Program-made: the position numbers and the translations under genes
Source of the DNA: Archangium primigenium
GTDB taxonomy: Bacteria > Myxococcota > Myxococcia > Myxococcales > Myxococcaceae
Assembly: GCF_016904885.1 (NCBI RefSeq)
Contig: NZ_JADWYI010000001.1
Location: forward strand, 8,303,224-8,367,223
Reading direction: 5' to 3'
DNA length: 64,000 nucleotides
The notes under the pieces: model-generated
The model's input: only the letters and a program-made list of their open reading frames with translations
Database searches by the model: none
Told to the model about the DNA's origin: nothing
In this document: piece after piece, positions 42,172 through 51,393 of the stretch
Layout of the letters: each line of letters begins with the position of its first letter
How positions within the stretch are numbered: the first letter of the stretch is position 1

Positions 42172-43956
42172 GTGGATACGGTAAAGATGTGGTCTCCCCG
42201 GAATGGCTGGACGCTGGCGCTGGCGCTGCTGTGTGCCGGAGGCTCCGCGAGCGCGGCCCGGCCCTACCGGGGCGGCGCGGTGGCCACGGCGCACCCGGCG
42301 GCGAGCGAGGCCGCGCTCAAGATGCTGCAGAAGGGCGGCAACGCGGTGGACGCGGCGGTGGCGGCGGCCACGACGCTGGCGGTGGTGGGGCCCTACCACT
42401 CGGGCCTGGGCGGGGGCGGCTTCGCGCTGGTGCACGACGCGAAGACGGGCGAGACGCGCGCCCTGGACTTCCGCGAGGTGGCGCCCCGGGCGGCCACGCG
42501 CGACATGTACGTGAAGGACGGCAAGGTGGTGCCGGGGCTGTCCACCGACGGCGCGCTGAGCGTGGCGGTGCCCGGCGCGGTGGCCGGCTACCTGGAGCTC
42601 GTGGAGAAGCACGGCAAGCTGCCGCGCGCCGTGGTGCTCCAGCCCGCCATCGACGCGGCGCGCGCGGGCTTCTGGGTGACGCCCAAGTACCAGGCCGTGG
42701 CGAAGCTGCGGCGCGACTGCCTCGCCCAGGATCCCGAGGCCGCGCGCATCTTCCTGGGCAAGAACGCCGCGGGCGAGCCGGACGTGCCCGCCGTGGGCAG
42801 CCTGGTGAAGCAGCCGGACCTGGCGCGCACCCTCACCACGCTCGCCAAGAGCGGCGCGGCGCCCTTCTACACCGGCGCGCTCGGCCAGGCGGTGGTGGAC
42901 ACGGTGAAGGCCGCCGGCGGCGTGCTCACGCGCGAGGACTTGAAGGCCTACCAGACGCGCACCCACGCGCCGCTCGAGGGCAGCTACCGCGGCCACCGCC
43001 TGCTCACCATGCCGCCGCCGAGCGCCGGGGGGCTCGCGGTGGTGCAGGTGCTCGGCGCGCTGGAGCGGCTGCGGCCCCAGGGGCTCGCCTTCCGCGACGC
43101 CGAGGAGGTGCACCTGTACGCCGAGGCGGTGCGGCGCGTGTACGTGGACCGCACGAAGTACCTGGGGGACCCCGCCCAGGTGAAGATTCCCATGGAGCGG
43201 CTCACCTCGTCGGGCTACCTCGCGGACCTGGCCGGGAGCATCGATCCGAAGAAGGCCACGCCCAGCGCCTCGCTGCTGGCGCCCGGGGAGGGCGCGGGTG
43301 AGTCCACGCTCAAGCCCTCCGACGGCGGCTGGTACGACCCGTCCCACGCCCCCGCCGACAAGAAGAACACCACGCACATCTCCGTCATCGACAAGGACGG
43401 CAACGCCGTGGCGCTCACCACCACGGTGAACTACGGCTTCGGCTCGTGCCTGGTCGCCAAGGGCACCGGCATCCTGCTCAACGACGAGATGGACGACTTC
43501 TCCGCGCGGCCCGGCGTGCCCAACGCCTACGGGCTGGTGGGCGGCGAGGCCAACGCCATCGCCCCGGGCAAAGTGCCCCTGTCCTCCATGTCCCCCACGC
43601 TCGTCTTCTCCAAGGAGGATCCCAAGAAGGTGATGCTCGCGGTGGGCAGCCCCGGCGGCTCCACCATCCCCACCACCGTCATCCAGGTCATCTCCAACGT
43701 GGTGGACCAGGGCATGGACGTGGCGCGCGCGGTGGGCCAGGGCCGCCTGCACCACCAGTACCTGCCGGATGAGCTGTGGGTGGACCAGTACGCCCTGGAG
43801 CCCGCCACGCTGGCCATCCTCGAGGCGAAGGGCCATAAGATCCGCCGGATTCCCAACTGGGGGGACGCGGAGGCCGTGGTGAGCGATCCCCAGACGAACC
43901 TGCGCAGCGCGGCGAGCGATCCCCGCAACGAAGGCGCCGCGCTCGGCCAGGACTGA
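42172..43956 (+). CDS. ggt: Gamma-glutamyltransferase
   Basis: 594 residues from GTG 42172 (GGAGG eight bases upstream); an in-frame ATG at 42187 is weaker. Signal peptide ends at ASA. It is an Ntn-fold proenzyme: the autoprocessing and catalytic Thr is T400 in NTTHISVIDKDGNAV, giving large and small subunits. Substrate loops are visible: GLGGGGFALVHD early, and SSMSPTLVFSKEDP and GSPGGSTIPTTVIQVI in the small subunit. It cleaves glutathione and other gamma-glutamyl peptides in the periplasm. The TatD-like gene follows 10 bases later, so the two may be co-transcribed. Confidence 0.95.
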   Translation: MDTVKMWSPRNGWTLALALLCAGGSASAARPYRGGAVATAHPAASEAALKMLQKGGNAVDAAVAAATTLAVVGPYHSGLGGGGFALVHDAKTGETRALDFREVAPRAATRDMYVKDGKVVPGLSTDGALSVAVPGAVAGYLELVEKHGKLPRAVVLQPAIDAARAGFWVTPKYQAVAKLRRDCLAQDPEAARIFLGKNAAGEPDVPAVGSLVKQPDLARTLTTLAKSGAAPFYTGALGQAVVDTVKAAGGVLTREDLKAYQTRTHAPLEGSYRGHRLLTMPPPSAGGLAVVQVLGALERLRPQGLAFRDAEEVHLYAEAVRRVYVDRTKYLGDPAQVKIPMERLTSSGYLADLAGSIDPKKATPSASLLAPGEGAGESTLKPSDGGWYDPSHAPADKKNTTHISVIDKDGNAVALTTTVNYGFGSCLVAKGTGILLNDEMDDFSARPGVPNAYGLVGGEANAIAPGKVPLSSMSPTLVFSKEDPKKVMLAVGSPGGSTIPTTVIQVISNVVDQGMDVARAVGQGRLHHQYLPDELWVDQYALEPATLAILEAKGHKIRRIPNWGDAEAVVSDPQTNLRSAASDPRNEGAALGQD

Positions 43957-43966
43957 GACCGCCCCC

Positions 43967-44746
43967 GTGCCCGAACTCCTCCAGCTCTTCGACGCGCACC
44001 TGCACCCCGAGGCCCTGAGCGATCAGGACCTCGAGTCCATGCGCTTCTTCGGCGTGGAGCGCGCGCTCGTGGTGGCCCACCACCTGCCCGAGCCCACGCC
44101 CAAGGCGCTGCGCAAGCACTTCGACGACCTGGTGCACAAACAACTGCCGCGCCTGGAGCGCCTGGGCATCCGGGCCTGGGCGGCGCTGGGCGTGCACCCG
44201 CGCTGCATCCCCCGCCGCGGCCTGTCCGAGGTGCTCGCCCACCTGCCGGACTACTTCCAGGGCGGACGCGTGGTGGCCCTGGGGGAGACGGGCCTGCACG
44301 CGGGGGGCATTGAAGAGGAGGAGGCCTTCCTGGAGCAGCTCGCGCTCGCGCGCCAGCTCAAGCTCCGGGTCGTGGTGCACACGCCGCTCAAGGACAAGGA
44401 GCGCCACACGCGGCGGCTGCTCACGCTCGTGCGCGAGTCGGGCATCCAGCCCTCACGCGTGCTGGTGGACCACGCCAACGCGCGCACCGTGCGCAACATC
44501 CTCGGCTGTGGGCATTGGGCCGGATTGAGCCTGCACCCCGAGGCCCTCAAGGCCGAGCGCGCCGTGCTGCTGGTGCGCCGCCTGGGCAGCGAGCGACTGG
44601 TGCTCAACTCCGACGCCGGCGATGGCGCCGGCGACATCCTGGGGCTCGCGCGCGTGGCCCACCTGCTGACCAAGGCCAGGCTCTCCGAGCGCGTGGTGAA
44701 GCGCGTGGCGCACGACAACGCCGCGCGCTTCTACCGTCCCCGCTGA
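43967..44746 (+). CDS. TatD-family metal-dependent hydrolase
   Basis: 259 residues from GTG 43967. TIM-barrel amidohydrolase with H11/H13 (FDAHLHPEA), the Glu ligand in VALGETGLHAGG, His in VVVHTPLKDKERH and VLVDHANART, and the closing Asp in VLNSDAGDGAGD. TatD enzymes are metal-dependent nucleases or hydrolases in the cytosol. This one differs from classical TatD in spacing and may have another substrate. It is convergent with a small gene one base away (44748). Confidence 0.85.
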   Translation: MPELLQLFDAHLHPEALSDQDLESMRFFGVERALVVAHHLPEPTPKALRKHFDDLVHKQLPRLERLGIRAWAALGVHPRCIPRRGLSEVLAHLPDYFQGGRVVALGETGLHAGGIEEEEAFLEQLALARQLKLRVVVHTPLKDKERHTRRLLTLVRESGIQPSRVLVDHANARTVRNILGCGHWAGLSLHPEALKAERAVLLVRRLGSERLVLNSDAGDGAGDILGLARVAHLLTKARLSERVVKRVAHDNAARFYRPR

Positions 44747-44747
44747 C

Positions 44748-45020
44748 TCAGTGCAGCGCGCTGACCACCTGCTCCGGGTGCAGCGTCAGCCGCTGCGCCG
44801 CGTCATCCAGCGTCGCCTGCACGGGGATGCCCCGGTGCCGGTAGTCCGCCAGTGACTGCGCCGCCTCGTCCAACAGCTTCTGGTAGCGCTCGTCCAACTC
44901 CACAGCGATCAACATCATCGTCTCGCCCGCGTCCTCGACGCCGGGACGGTACACCTGGCAGCGCTGGAACCGCGCCCAGCGGCCATTCTCCATCTTCACC
45001 AATTCGCCGTCGTAAGCCAT
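44748..45020 (-). CDS. Small conserved-looking protein of unknown function
   Basis: 90 residues from ATG 45020 (AAAGGGGGA eight bases upstream, which excludes the longer frame). N-terminal beta-hairpin-like part (YDGELVKMENGRWARFQRCQ) followed by helices (ELDERYQKLLDEAAQSLADY). Soluble, one Cys, no known motif. Start and codon pattern support a real gene. Confidence 0.65.
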   Translation of the reverse strand: MAYDGELVKMENGRWARFQRCQVYRPGVEDAGETMMLIAVELDERYQKLLDEAAQSLADYRHRGIPVQATLDDAAQRLTLHPEQVVSALH

Positions 45021-45325
45021 CGCGCAGTCCCCCTTTCGAACGTCCCGGCGGCAGGCCGGGAAGTGAGGAGTGGAGATTAACCACAAGTTCGCGGTGCGTC
45101 ATCCCCCCGGCTGAAAATCCGTGAAAGGGCCCGGAAAGGGTCCAGTAGGGAACGTTTCGGGAGGGATTTTCCCTCGGACTTCCCCTCCGGAACCCCACCC
45201 CGGAGGCCAGGTTGTAAATCGATTGCCCGGTCAATCTGTTGATGACCCCCGGCCCCCCGACCGGACGGTTTGTCAACGCACGGAGGCAGTGGCCCCGGAG
45301 GGAGGCATCCCTTAGATTGGGCGGG
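45021..45325. other. 305-bp divergent intergenic region
   Basis: This separates two small divergent genes and should hold both promoters. A TTGACA hexamer occurs on the minus strand near 45270, but no convincing -10 partner was found. Several short G/C hairpins are present (for example around 45249-45266). No gene was seen. Confidence 0.4.
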
Positions 45326-45583
45326 ATGAAGCTGCCTTCCCTGTTCCGCCGCGAGCGGTCCGTCATCCAGCGAGCGAACGCCCAGGATCAGCTGGAGAAG
45401 GTCCTGGCCGAGTCCCTGCGCGTGCTGGGACAGGTGTGCACCAAGGTCGCCGACGTCATCGAGTCCCAGCGCCTGGAGCGGGCCGGCTACGCGCAGAACA
45501 CCCTGCTGCAGCGGCTGGACAAGCCTCCGGCGGACGCGCCCCCGTCCCAGGCGCCCACGGACCCGACGCCGCCCCACCCATGA
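45326..45583 (+). CDS. Small helical protein upstream of amidohydrolase
   Basis: 85 residues from ATG 45326. A basic start (KLPSLFRRERSVIQRANAQD) leads into one long amphipathic helix and a Pro-rich tail (PPADAPPSQAPTDPTPP). No signal or membrane segment. Its TGA overlaps the ATG of the amidohydrolase gene (ATGA), so the two are translationally coupled. Ribosome site weak; function unknown. Confidence 0.55.
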   Translation: MKLPSLFRRERSVIQRANAQDQLEKVLAESLRVLGQVCTKVADVIESQRLERAGYAQNTLLQRLDKPPADAPPSQAPTDPTPPHP

Positions 45584-46560
45584 CGCCCCCGGAGACGCCC
45601 CCGGAGACGCCCCTGGACCATGACCCGCGAGCCCCGCCCGCGTGCCTGGGCGGCGCGGGGTGGCTCACCCCCCGGGGGGACGGACAGCCCCCCCTGCCCG
45701 CGCTCGACGACGCCGAGGGCGCGCGGCTGCCCGAGGGACTGCCGCCCGTGGTGGACGCCCACGTGCACCTCTTCCCGGACCGGGTCTTCGAGGCCATCTG
45801 GCGCTGGTTCGAGCGGTACGGCTGGCCCATCCGCTACAAGCTGCACACGCCCCAGGTGGTGTCCTTCCTGCTGTCCCGGGGGGTGCACCGGGTGGTGGCG
45901 CTGCACTACGCCCACACCCCGGGCATGGCGCGCGCGCTCAACGCGTACATCGCCGAGGTGGCGCGCGCCGAGCCGCGGGTGCTGGGCCTGGCCACGGTCC
46001 TGCCCGGGGAGCCGGGCGCCGGGGACATCCTCGCCGAGGCGTTCGCCGCCGGCCTCCGGGGCGTGAAGCTGCACAGCCACGTGCAGTGCCTGGCCCCGGA
46101 CGCCCCCGAGATGCACGAGGTGTACGCGGCCTGCGCCCGGGCGGGACGGCCCGTGGTGCTCCACGCGGGACGCGAGCCGGCCAGCCCCCACTATCAATGT
46201 GACGTCCACGCCCTGTGCTCGGCCGAGCGCGTGGAGCGGGTGCTCCAGGCCCACCCCACCCTCAAGCTGTGCGTGCCCCACCTGGGTCTGGATGAGTTCG
46301 ACGCCTACACCCGGCTGCTCGAGCGGTACGACTCGCTGTGGCTCGACACCACCATGGCGCTGGCCGGTTATTTTCCCCAGGAGCCGCCGCGCCGCTTGCT
46401 CGAAGTGCGTCCCGAGCGCATCCTCTACGGGACGGATTTTCCCCACCTGCCCTATGCGTGGGATCGCGAGCTGCACCGGCTGCTCGCGCTCAAGCTCGGG
46501 GACGAGGTGGAGGCAGGCATCCTCGGGGGCAATGCCTTGAAGCTCTACGGGGAATGTTGA
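45580..46560 (+). CDS. Amidohydrolase-2 family metal-dependent hydrolase
   Basis: 326 residues. A Pro-rich leader precedes a TIM-barrel: H61/H63 (VVDAHVHLFPD), His in GVKLHSHVQ and VVLHAGREP, His in CVPHLGLDEF and Asp in LYGTDFPHLPY. These are the metal and catalytic positions of the amidohydrolase-2 (decarboxylase/hydrolase) group. Substrate unknown; cytosolic. ATG overlaps the preceding stop by 4 bases. Confidence 0.87.
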   Translation: MTPPETPPETPLDHDPRAPPACLGGAGWLTPRGDGQPPLPALDDAEGARLPEGLPPVVDAHVHLFPDRVFEAIWRWFERYGWPIRYKLHTPQVVSFLLSRGVHRVVALHYAHTPGMARALNAYIAEVARAEPRVLGLATVLPGEPGAGDILAEAFAAGLRGVKLHSHVQCLAPDAPEMHEVYAACARAGRPVVLHAGREPASPHYQCDVHALCSAERVERVLQAHPTLKLCVPHLGLDEFDAYTRLLERYDSLWLDTTMALAGYFPQEPPRRLLEVRPERILYGTDFPHLPYAWDRELHRLLALKLGDEVEAGILGGNALKLYGEC

Positions 46561-46656
46561 AAAGCGCGCAGACCCCTTCCGCAACTGACCAGCCGTTCGC
46601 ATCTTGCCCCCCATAGAATCCCGCTTTCGCCACCGAATCCGCTTCGAGGCCCCGCT

Positions 46657-47037
46657 ATGTCCTGCCACATCCTGGTCGTCGACGACGACGCGAGCCACCG
46701 CACGCTGATCTGCGATGCCCTTCAAGACATGGGCTACCAGACCCAAGAGGCCGGCAATGGACGTGAAGCGCTGGACCTGCTGGAGGACGACCTGCCCCAG
46801 GCGGTGCTGCTCGACCTGCGCATGCCCGTCATGAGCGGCTGGGGACTGCTGGATGCCCTCAAGAAGATGCCCCGGGCGCGCGGCCTGCCCATCATCATCA
46901 TCTCGGGCTACGGCTTCGAGTGGGAGGCGGAGCTGGTGGGCGCCGCCGGCTACATCTCCAAGCCGGTGGACCTGGACAAGGTGCGCATGACGGTGCAGCG
47001 CATCGTCGGTCCGCCCGAAGTGGCCATGATGCACTGA
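46657..47037 (+). CDS. Stand-alone response-regulator receiver protein
   Basis: 126 residues, receiver domain only. Acidic pocket DDD at 9-11, phospho-acceptor D53 (LLDLRMPVMSG), switch S83 (IIISGYG) and K102 (SKPVDL). There is no output domain, so it should act as a phospho-shuttle or by protein contact, CheY-like. GAGG eight bases before the ATG. No kinase gene is adjacent. Confidence 0.93.
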   Translation: MSCHILVVDDDASHRTLICDALQDMGYQTQEAGNGREALDLLEDDLPQAVLLDLRMPVMSGWGLLDALKKMPRARGLPIIIISGYGFEWEAELVGAAGYISKPVDLDKVRMTVQRIVGPPEVAMMH

Positions 47038-47099
47038 GGCGGACGGGCCCCACGGCCCGCTTCACCGCCGCCCCTCACCAGCCAGGCTGGAAGCGCCGC

Positions 47100-47972
47100 T
47101 CAGGAGAAGACGACGGTCTTGTTGCCATGCGGCAACACCCGGTCCTCCAGATGCCAGGCCACGGCCCGCGCGAGCACCGTGCGCTCCACCCGGCGCCCGA
47201 TGCGCACCAGCTCCTCCACCGCGTTGCGATGTCCCACCCGGTGCACGTCCTGCTCGATGATCGGGCCGGCGTCCAGCTCGGCCGTCACGTAGTGCGCCGT
47301 GGCGCCGATGAGCTTCACGCCCCGGGTGTGCGCCTGGGCGTAGGGGTTGGCGCCCACGAAGGCCGGCAGGAAGCTGTGGTGGATGTTGATGATGGGCCCG
47401 CCGAAGCGCTGGATGAAGTCGCCGCTGAGGATCTGCATGTAGCGGGCGAGCACGAGGAGGTCCACCTGGTGCGCGCGCAGCAGCTCCAGGAGGGCCGCCT
47501 CGGCGTCCGCCTTGGTCTCGGGCGTCACGGGCACGTGGTGCAGGGGGATGCCGAAGGGGGCCAGCACCTCGCGCGCGTCCGGGTGGTTGCTCACCACCAG
47601 CGGGATGTGCGCCGCCAGCTCCCCCTTCTTCCACAGCCACAGGAGCTCCTGCAGGCAGTGATCCTGCTTGGAGACGAACAGGGCCATGCGCTTGACGCGC
47701 GCCGCGGGCGTCAGCCGCCAGCTCAAGGCGAAGCGCTCGGCCACCGGCCCCATGGCCCGCTCCAGCCCGGGCAGCCGCTCGGCGAGCCCGGGCAGATCGA
47801 ACTCCAGGCGCATGAAGAAGCGCGAGTCGTCGGGCTCGGTGTGCTGGTGCGAGTCCACCACGTTGGCGCCCTGCTCGAAGAGCAGCTGGGTCACCGCCGC
47901 GACCACGCCGGGACGGTCCACGCACGTGATGAGCAGCCGGGCGCGCTCGGCGTTCAAGGCAGGGGCAGCCAT
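47100..47972 (-). CDS. purU: Formyltetrahydrofolate deformylase
   Basis: 290 residues. N-terminal ACT domain (about 12-90, [20 protein letters not shown]) and C-terminal formyl-transferase-fold domain with [15 protein letters not shown] and [10 protein letters not shown], the catalytic Asn/His/Asp set. It releases formate from 10-formyl-THF, balancing one-carbon pools for purine synthesis. It begins 10 bases after the bacterioferritin stop on the same strand, an uncommon partner, so it may be expressed with the iron-storage genes. Confidence 0.95.
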   Translation of the reverse strand: MAAPALNAERARLLITCVDRPGVVAAVTQLLFEQGANVVDSHQHTEPDDSRFFMRLEFDLPGLAERLPGLERAMGPVAERFALSWRLTPAARVKRMALFVSKQDHCLQELLWLWKKGELAAHIPLVVSNHPDAREVLAPFGIPLHHVPVTPETKADAEAALLELLRAHQVDLLVLARYMQILSGDFIQRFGGPIINIHHSFLPAFVGANPYAQAHTRGVKLIGATAHYVTAELDAGPIIEQDVHRVGHRNAVEELVRIGRRVERTVLARAVAWHLEDRVLPHGNKTVVFS

Positions 47973-47982
47973 CCGCGCGGGC

Positions 47983-48459
47983 TCAGGGATCCTTCTTGAT
48001 CTGCTGCGCCAGGTAGTTGACCTCGCCCACCTGCTTCATCAGCTCCAGCTGGGCCTCCAGCCAGTCGATGTGCTCCTCGGTGTCCGCGAGGATGTACTCC
48101 AGCACCTCGCGGCTGCCGTTGTCCCCGAGGGTCCGGCACAGCTCGATGCCCTCGTTGAGGCGCTTCTGGGAGCCGGCCTCCAGGGCCAGGTCCAGCCGCA
48201 GCATCTCCGGCACGGTCTCGCCCACGTTCACCTTGGCCAGGCGCTGCAGGTTGGGCAGCCCCTCCAGGAACAGCACGCGCTTGACCAGGCGATCGGCGTG
48301 CTTCATCTCGCCAATCGACTCCTCGTAGATCTTCTTGGCGAGCCGGTCATACCCCCAGTTCTCCGCGATGCGCGCGTGCAGGAAGTACTCGTTGATCGCC
48401 GTCAGCTCGGTGGTGAGGACGTCGTTCAGCAGGTCGATGATCTGGGGGTGGCCTTTCAT
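47983..48459 (-). CDS. bfr: Bacterioferritin
   Basis: 158 residues, standard length. Ferroxidase residues E18, E51 and H54 ([12 protein letters not shown]) and the haem-ligating M52 are in place, followed by [13 protein letters not shown]. It forms the 24-mer haem-containing iron store. The start ATG overlaps the bfd TGA by 4 bases, coupling the two genes. A Fur-box-like site lies upstream of bfd. Confidence 0.97.
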   Translation of the reverse strand: MKGHPQIIDLLNDVLTTELTAINEYFLHARIAENWGYDRLAKKIYEESIGEMKHADRLVKRVLFLEGLPNLQRLAKVNVGETVPEMLRLDLALEAGSQKRLNEGIELCRTLGDNGSREVLEYILADTEEHIDWLEAQLELMKQVGEVNYLAQQIKKDP

Positions 48460-48692
48460 AGCGCCACGGAAGCTACCCGTGAGGTCGCCAGGGCACAACT
48501 CTCACGACACGAGGGACGCACGGCGTTCGCCTGCCGCCCCTCCCCGATGAGCTGGGTCATCTGATCGTGACACCCCCCACATCCCGTCCCCGCGCCACAC
48601 ACCTCCCCCAGTTTCTCCACAGTCCGCGCTCCCTCGGCGATACGGGCGCGGATGATGCGGTCCGAGACGGCGTGGCAGAGGCAGACGATCAT
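48456..48692 (-). CDS. bfd: Bacterioferritin-associated [2Fe-2S] ferredoxin
   Basis: 78 residues. Cluster ligands C4 and C6 ([11 protein letters not shown]), C38 and C41 (GTGCGGC) match canonical Bfd spacing. The C-terminal ~20 residues are an extra tail. Bfd passes electrons to bacterioferritin haem to release stored iron. First gene of bfd-bfr(-purU), preceded by a probable Fur box, so induced by low iron. Confidence 0.95.
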   Translation of the reverse strand: MIVCLCHAVSDRIIRARIAEGARTVEKLGEVCGAGTGCGGCHDQMTQLIGEGRQANAVRPSCRESCALATSRVASVAL

Positions 48693-48737
48693 TCGAGAGC
48701 TCAGAGGAGAGGACGACCGCGACAGGCGATCGCCAAG

Positions 48738-48758
48738 TGATATTGAGAATAGGTTTCA
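48738..48758 (-). promoter_or_regulatory. Fur box upstream of bfd
   Basis: TGATATTGAGAATAGGTTTCA matches 16 of 21 bases of a TGATAATGAGAATCATTATCA-type Fur consensus. It lies 46 bases before the bfd start. Palindromic operators act in either orientation; strand is given for the gene controlled. Iron-Fur repression of bfd is well known in other bacteria. Confidence 0.65.
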
Positions 48759-48867
48759 AAAACCCGGCGGTCAAGCCAGGGGGGAATCGGTGTCACGCGC
48801 CGGGCATTCCCGGGAGGGAGCGGGCGGGCGGGCGGGGGGTTGTGGGGGTGAGCCCGGGTCGGCTGAG

Positions 48868-49701
48868 ATGGGCGTCCCCATGCTACCGCCTCCTTCTGAC
48901 CTGGCCGTGGACGCCCGGGCCCTCGTGAAGCGCTTCGGTGACTTCACCGCGCTGCAGGGCCTGGAGCTGCTCATCCCCCGTGGTGCCTTCTATGCCTTCC
49001 TCGGGCCCAACGGCGCGGGCAAGTCCACCACCATCGCCCTGCTCACCGGCGTGTACGCCCCGGACTCCGGCCACATCCGGCTGTTGGGCGTGGACGCCGT
49101 GGCGCGCCCCCTGGAGGTCAAGCGCCACCTGGGCGTGGTGCCCGAGGAGCTGAGCCTCTTCGAGCGGCTCAGCGGGCGGCAGTACCTCACCTTCTGTGGG
49201 CGCATGTACGGGCTGAGTGGGGACGAGGCGGCGGCGCGGGCGGCGGAGCTGCTGGAGCTCACGGAGCTCACGTACAAGGCGGGGTCGCTCGTGGCCGAGT
49301 ACTCCAAGGGGATGCGGCGGCGGCTGGCCATCGCCGCGTCGCTCATCCACGCGCCGGACCTGGTGCTCTTGGACGAGCCCTTCGAGGGCATCGACGTGCT
49401 GGCCGCGGGCGTCATCCGCGAGCTGCTGCGGGAGCTGAGCCGGCGGGGGGTGACGCTGCTGCTCACCACGCACGTGCTGGAGATCGCCGAGCGGCTGGCC
49501 ACGCACGCGGGCGTCATCCGGGGCGGACGGATGTTGGATCAGGGTCCGGTGGAGGAGCTCAAGGAGCGCAACGGGGCGGGCTCGCTGGAGGCCGTCTTCG
49601 AGAAGCTCATCGCGGTGCCGGCCGCGCGCAACGCCCGGCTCTCCTTCTATGGAGACGCGCCCCCCGCCGAGGTCGTGCCGCTGCGCCGGGGGTCCGCGTG
49701 A
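48868..49701 (+). CDS. ABC transporter ATP-binding protein
   Basis: 277 residues from ATG 48868 (ATG 48880 also possible). Walker A GPNGAGKSTT, Q-loop region VVPEELSLFERL (Gln replaced by Glu), signature YSKGMRRRLA in place of LSGGQ, Walker B LVLLDEP, and H-loop TTH. The C-terminal ~40 residues are extra. It drives the permease encoded immediately after (4-base overlap GTGA). Substrate unknown; ABC-2 exporter type. Confidence 0.92.
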   Translation: MGVPMLPPPSDLAVDARALVKRFGDFTALQGLELLIPRGAFYAFLGPNGAGKSTTIALLTGVYAPDSGHIRLLGVDAVARPLEVKRHLGVVPEELSLFERLSGRQYLTFCGRMYGLSGDEAAARAAELLELTELTYKAGSLVAEYSKGMRRRLAIAASLIHAPDLVLLDEPFEGIDVLAAGVIRELLRELSRRGVTLLLTTHVLEIAERLATHAGVIRGGRMLDQGPVEELKERNGAGSLEAVFEKLIAVPAARNARLSFYGDAPPAEVVPLRRGSA

Positions 49702-51353
49702 ACCGGCCCGCCGCGCCGGGCTTCTTCCGGCACCTGTGGCTGCTCTGGGCGCTGCGGGTGAACATCGGGCTCAACCAGGGCTCGGGGCGCCATCCGCTCT
49801 TCGCCGTGGGCGCCTTCCTGCTCTCCAGCGCGCCCGCGTGGGGCCTGGGCGTGTCCTTCTATGGGCTGATGCGCCTGCCCGGGGTGGCCCACAACGACGT
49901 GTGGCCCTTCTTCATCCTCAACCTCCTGTGCTTCGTCACCGCGGCGGTGTGGGTGACGTGGCCGCTCATGAGCGCGGGGGTGGATGACCACTCGGAGCTC
50001 AGCCGCTACGCGGCCTTCCCCATCTCCCCCTTCCGGCTGCTCATCGCCTCCACGGGGGCGAGCCTCCTGGAGCCCCGCGCGCTCGTCTTCTACGCGCCCC
50101 TGACGGGCGCGGCGCTCGGCTACGCGTCCATGCACCCGGTGCGGCTGCCGGGCTACGCGCTGGGGCTCTACGTGCTCTTCGCGCTGCTCAACGCCGCCTG
50201 GAGCCGGGTGGGCCTGTACATGGTGCTCAACGTGCTGCGCGAGAAGCACAGCGCCCAGTTGCTCGGCGGCGGCTTCGTGCTGTTCCTCGCGGGCGCCTCG
50301 CTCATCCCCCCCATCGACACGTCCTGGCTCACCGCCGTGGGCGAGGGCGGCGTGGAGAAGCTGGACATGGCCATCCTCGTGGACGCGACGCTCGCCCTGG
50401 GCCGGGTGCCCCCGGGGCTCTTCGGCGACGCGCTCCTGGAGCTGTCCTACGGCTACCGGCGCAATGCCTTCGCGGATGGCCTGGGCATGCTCTTCTTCAC
50501 CGTCATGGGCTTCGCGCTCGCCTACGCGCTGCTCTTGCGCTTCCACCGGGGCGTGGGCCGCGCGGGGCCCGTGGGCAAGGTGTCCCCGGATGGCGACCCC
50601 TTCGCCCGCACGCGCTCGCGCTTCACCACCCTCGTCGTGCGCGAGGCGCTGGACCTGTGGCGCAACCCCCGCGCGCGGCTGCTCGCCGCGGTGCCCTTCG
50701 TGCTCGCCATCCTGCTCAAGCTCACCTCGGGCCGCGGCCTGCTCGAGTTCGCCGTGGGCGAGAGCGCCGATGCGTGGCTCATGGGCGGCCTGTGCATCTA
50801 TGGCGCGGTGGTGATGGCCTCCACGTTCTCGCAGAACACCTTCGCCTATGACGGCCACGGGCTCGCGCTGCTCATCGCCGCGCCCGTGGAGCTGGGCGAG
50901 GTGCTCCGGGCGAAGAACCGGGTGCAGGGGCTGGCCGCCGGCGGCATGGCGCTCTGCGTGGGCCTCTTCTACCGGGTGTACTTCGGCCGGGGCACGGCGC
51001 TCGACCTCGCGTGCGCCCTGCTCGCCGTGCTCGCCGTCATCCCGGTGCTGCTCACCGCGGGCAACTTCCTCTCGCTCTACTTCCCGGTGAAGTTCCACGC
51101 GAGCCTCAAGCGCCGCGACAAGCTGCCCCTCACCGCGTCCCTGCTCGGCATCGTCGCGGCGAGCGTGGGCTGCGCCCCCTTCGTCACCGCCCTGCGCCTC
51201 ACCGCGCACGCGGGCACCACCCCCGGCACGCTCGGGCTGCTCGCCCTGAGCGCCACGGTGACGCTCGGGCTGTACCTGGCGCTGCTGCCCCTGGCGCTGC
51301 GGCTGCTCGAGCAGCGCAAGGAACGGGTGCTGCGGGCGGTGACGCGCGAGTGA
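49698..51353 (+). CDS. ABC-2-like exporter permease
   Basis: 551 residues from GTG 49698, overlapping the ATPase stop. About 12 hydrophobic segments in two halves, with a cytoplasmic linker near residues 290-320 (VGKVSPDGDPFARTRSRF). No cysteine or catalytic motif. It is the membrane half of the exporter with the preceding ATPase. A strong hairpin follows at 51359-51393. Confidence 0.87.
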   Translation: MNRPAAPGFFRHLWLLWALRVNIGLNQGSGRHPLFAVGAFLLSSAPAWGLGVSFYGLMRLPGVAHNDVWPFFILNLLCFVTAAVWVTWPLMSAGVDDHSELSRYAAFPISPFRLLIASTGASLLEPRALVFYAPLTGAALGYASMHPVRLPGYALGLYVLFALLNAAWSRVGLYMVLNVLREKHSAQLLGGGFVLFLAGASLIPPIDTSWLTAVGEGGVEKLDMAILVDATLALGRVPPGLFGDALLELSYGYRRNAFADGLGMLFFTVMGFALAYALLLRFHRGVGRAGPVGKVSPDGDPFARTRSRFTTLVVREALDLWRNPRARLLAAVPFVLAILLKLTSGRGLLEFAVGESADAWLMGGLCIYGAVVMASTFSQNTFAYDGHGLALLIAAPVELGEVLRAKNRVQGLAAGGMALCVGLFYRVYFGRGTALDLACALLAVLAVIPVLLTAGNFLSLYFPVKFHASLKRRDKLPLTASLLGIVAASVGCAPFVTALRLTAHAGTTPGTLGLLALSATVTLGLYLALLPLALRLLEQRKERVLRAVTRE

Positions 51354-51358
51354 GGCGC

Positions 51359-51393
51359 CCCGCCCCCGTCCGGTTCAGCGCACCGGGGGCGGG
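51359..51393. terminator. Convergent-gene terminator hairpin
   Basis: CCCGCCCCCG (51359-51368) pairs perfectly with CGGGGGCGGG (51384-51393). It overlaps the 3' end of the aldo/keto reductase gene and lies just after the ABC operon. It can terminate transcription from either side; the T-run is minimal. Confidence 0.5.
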
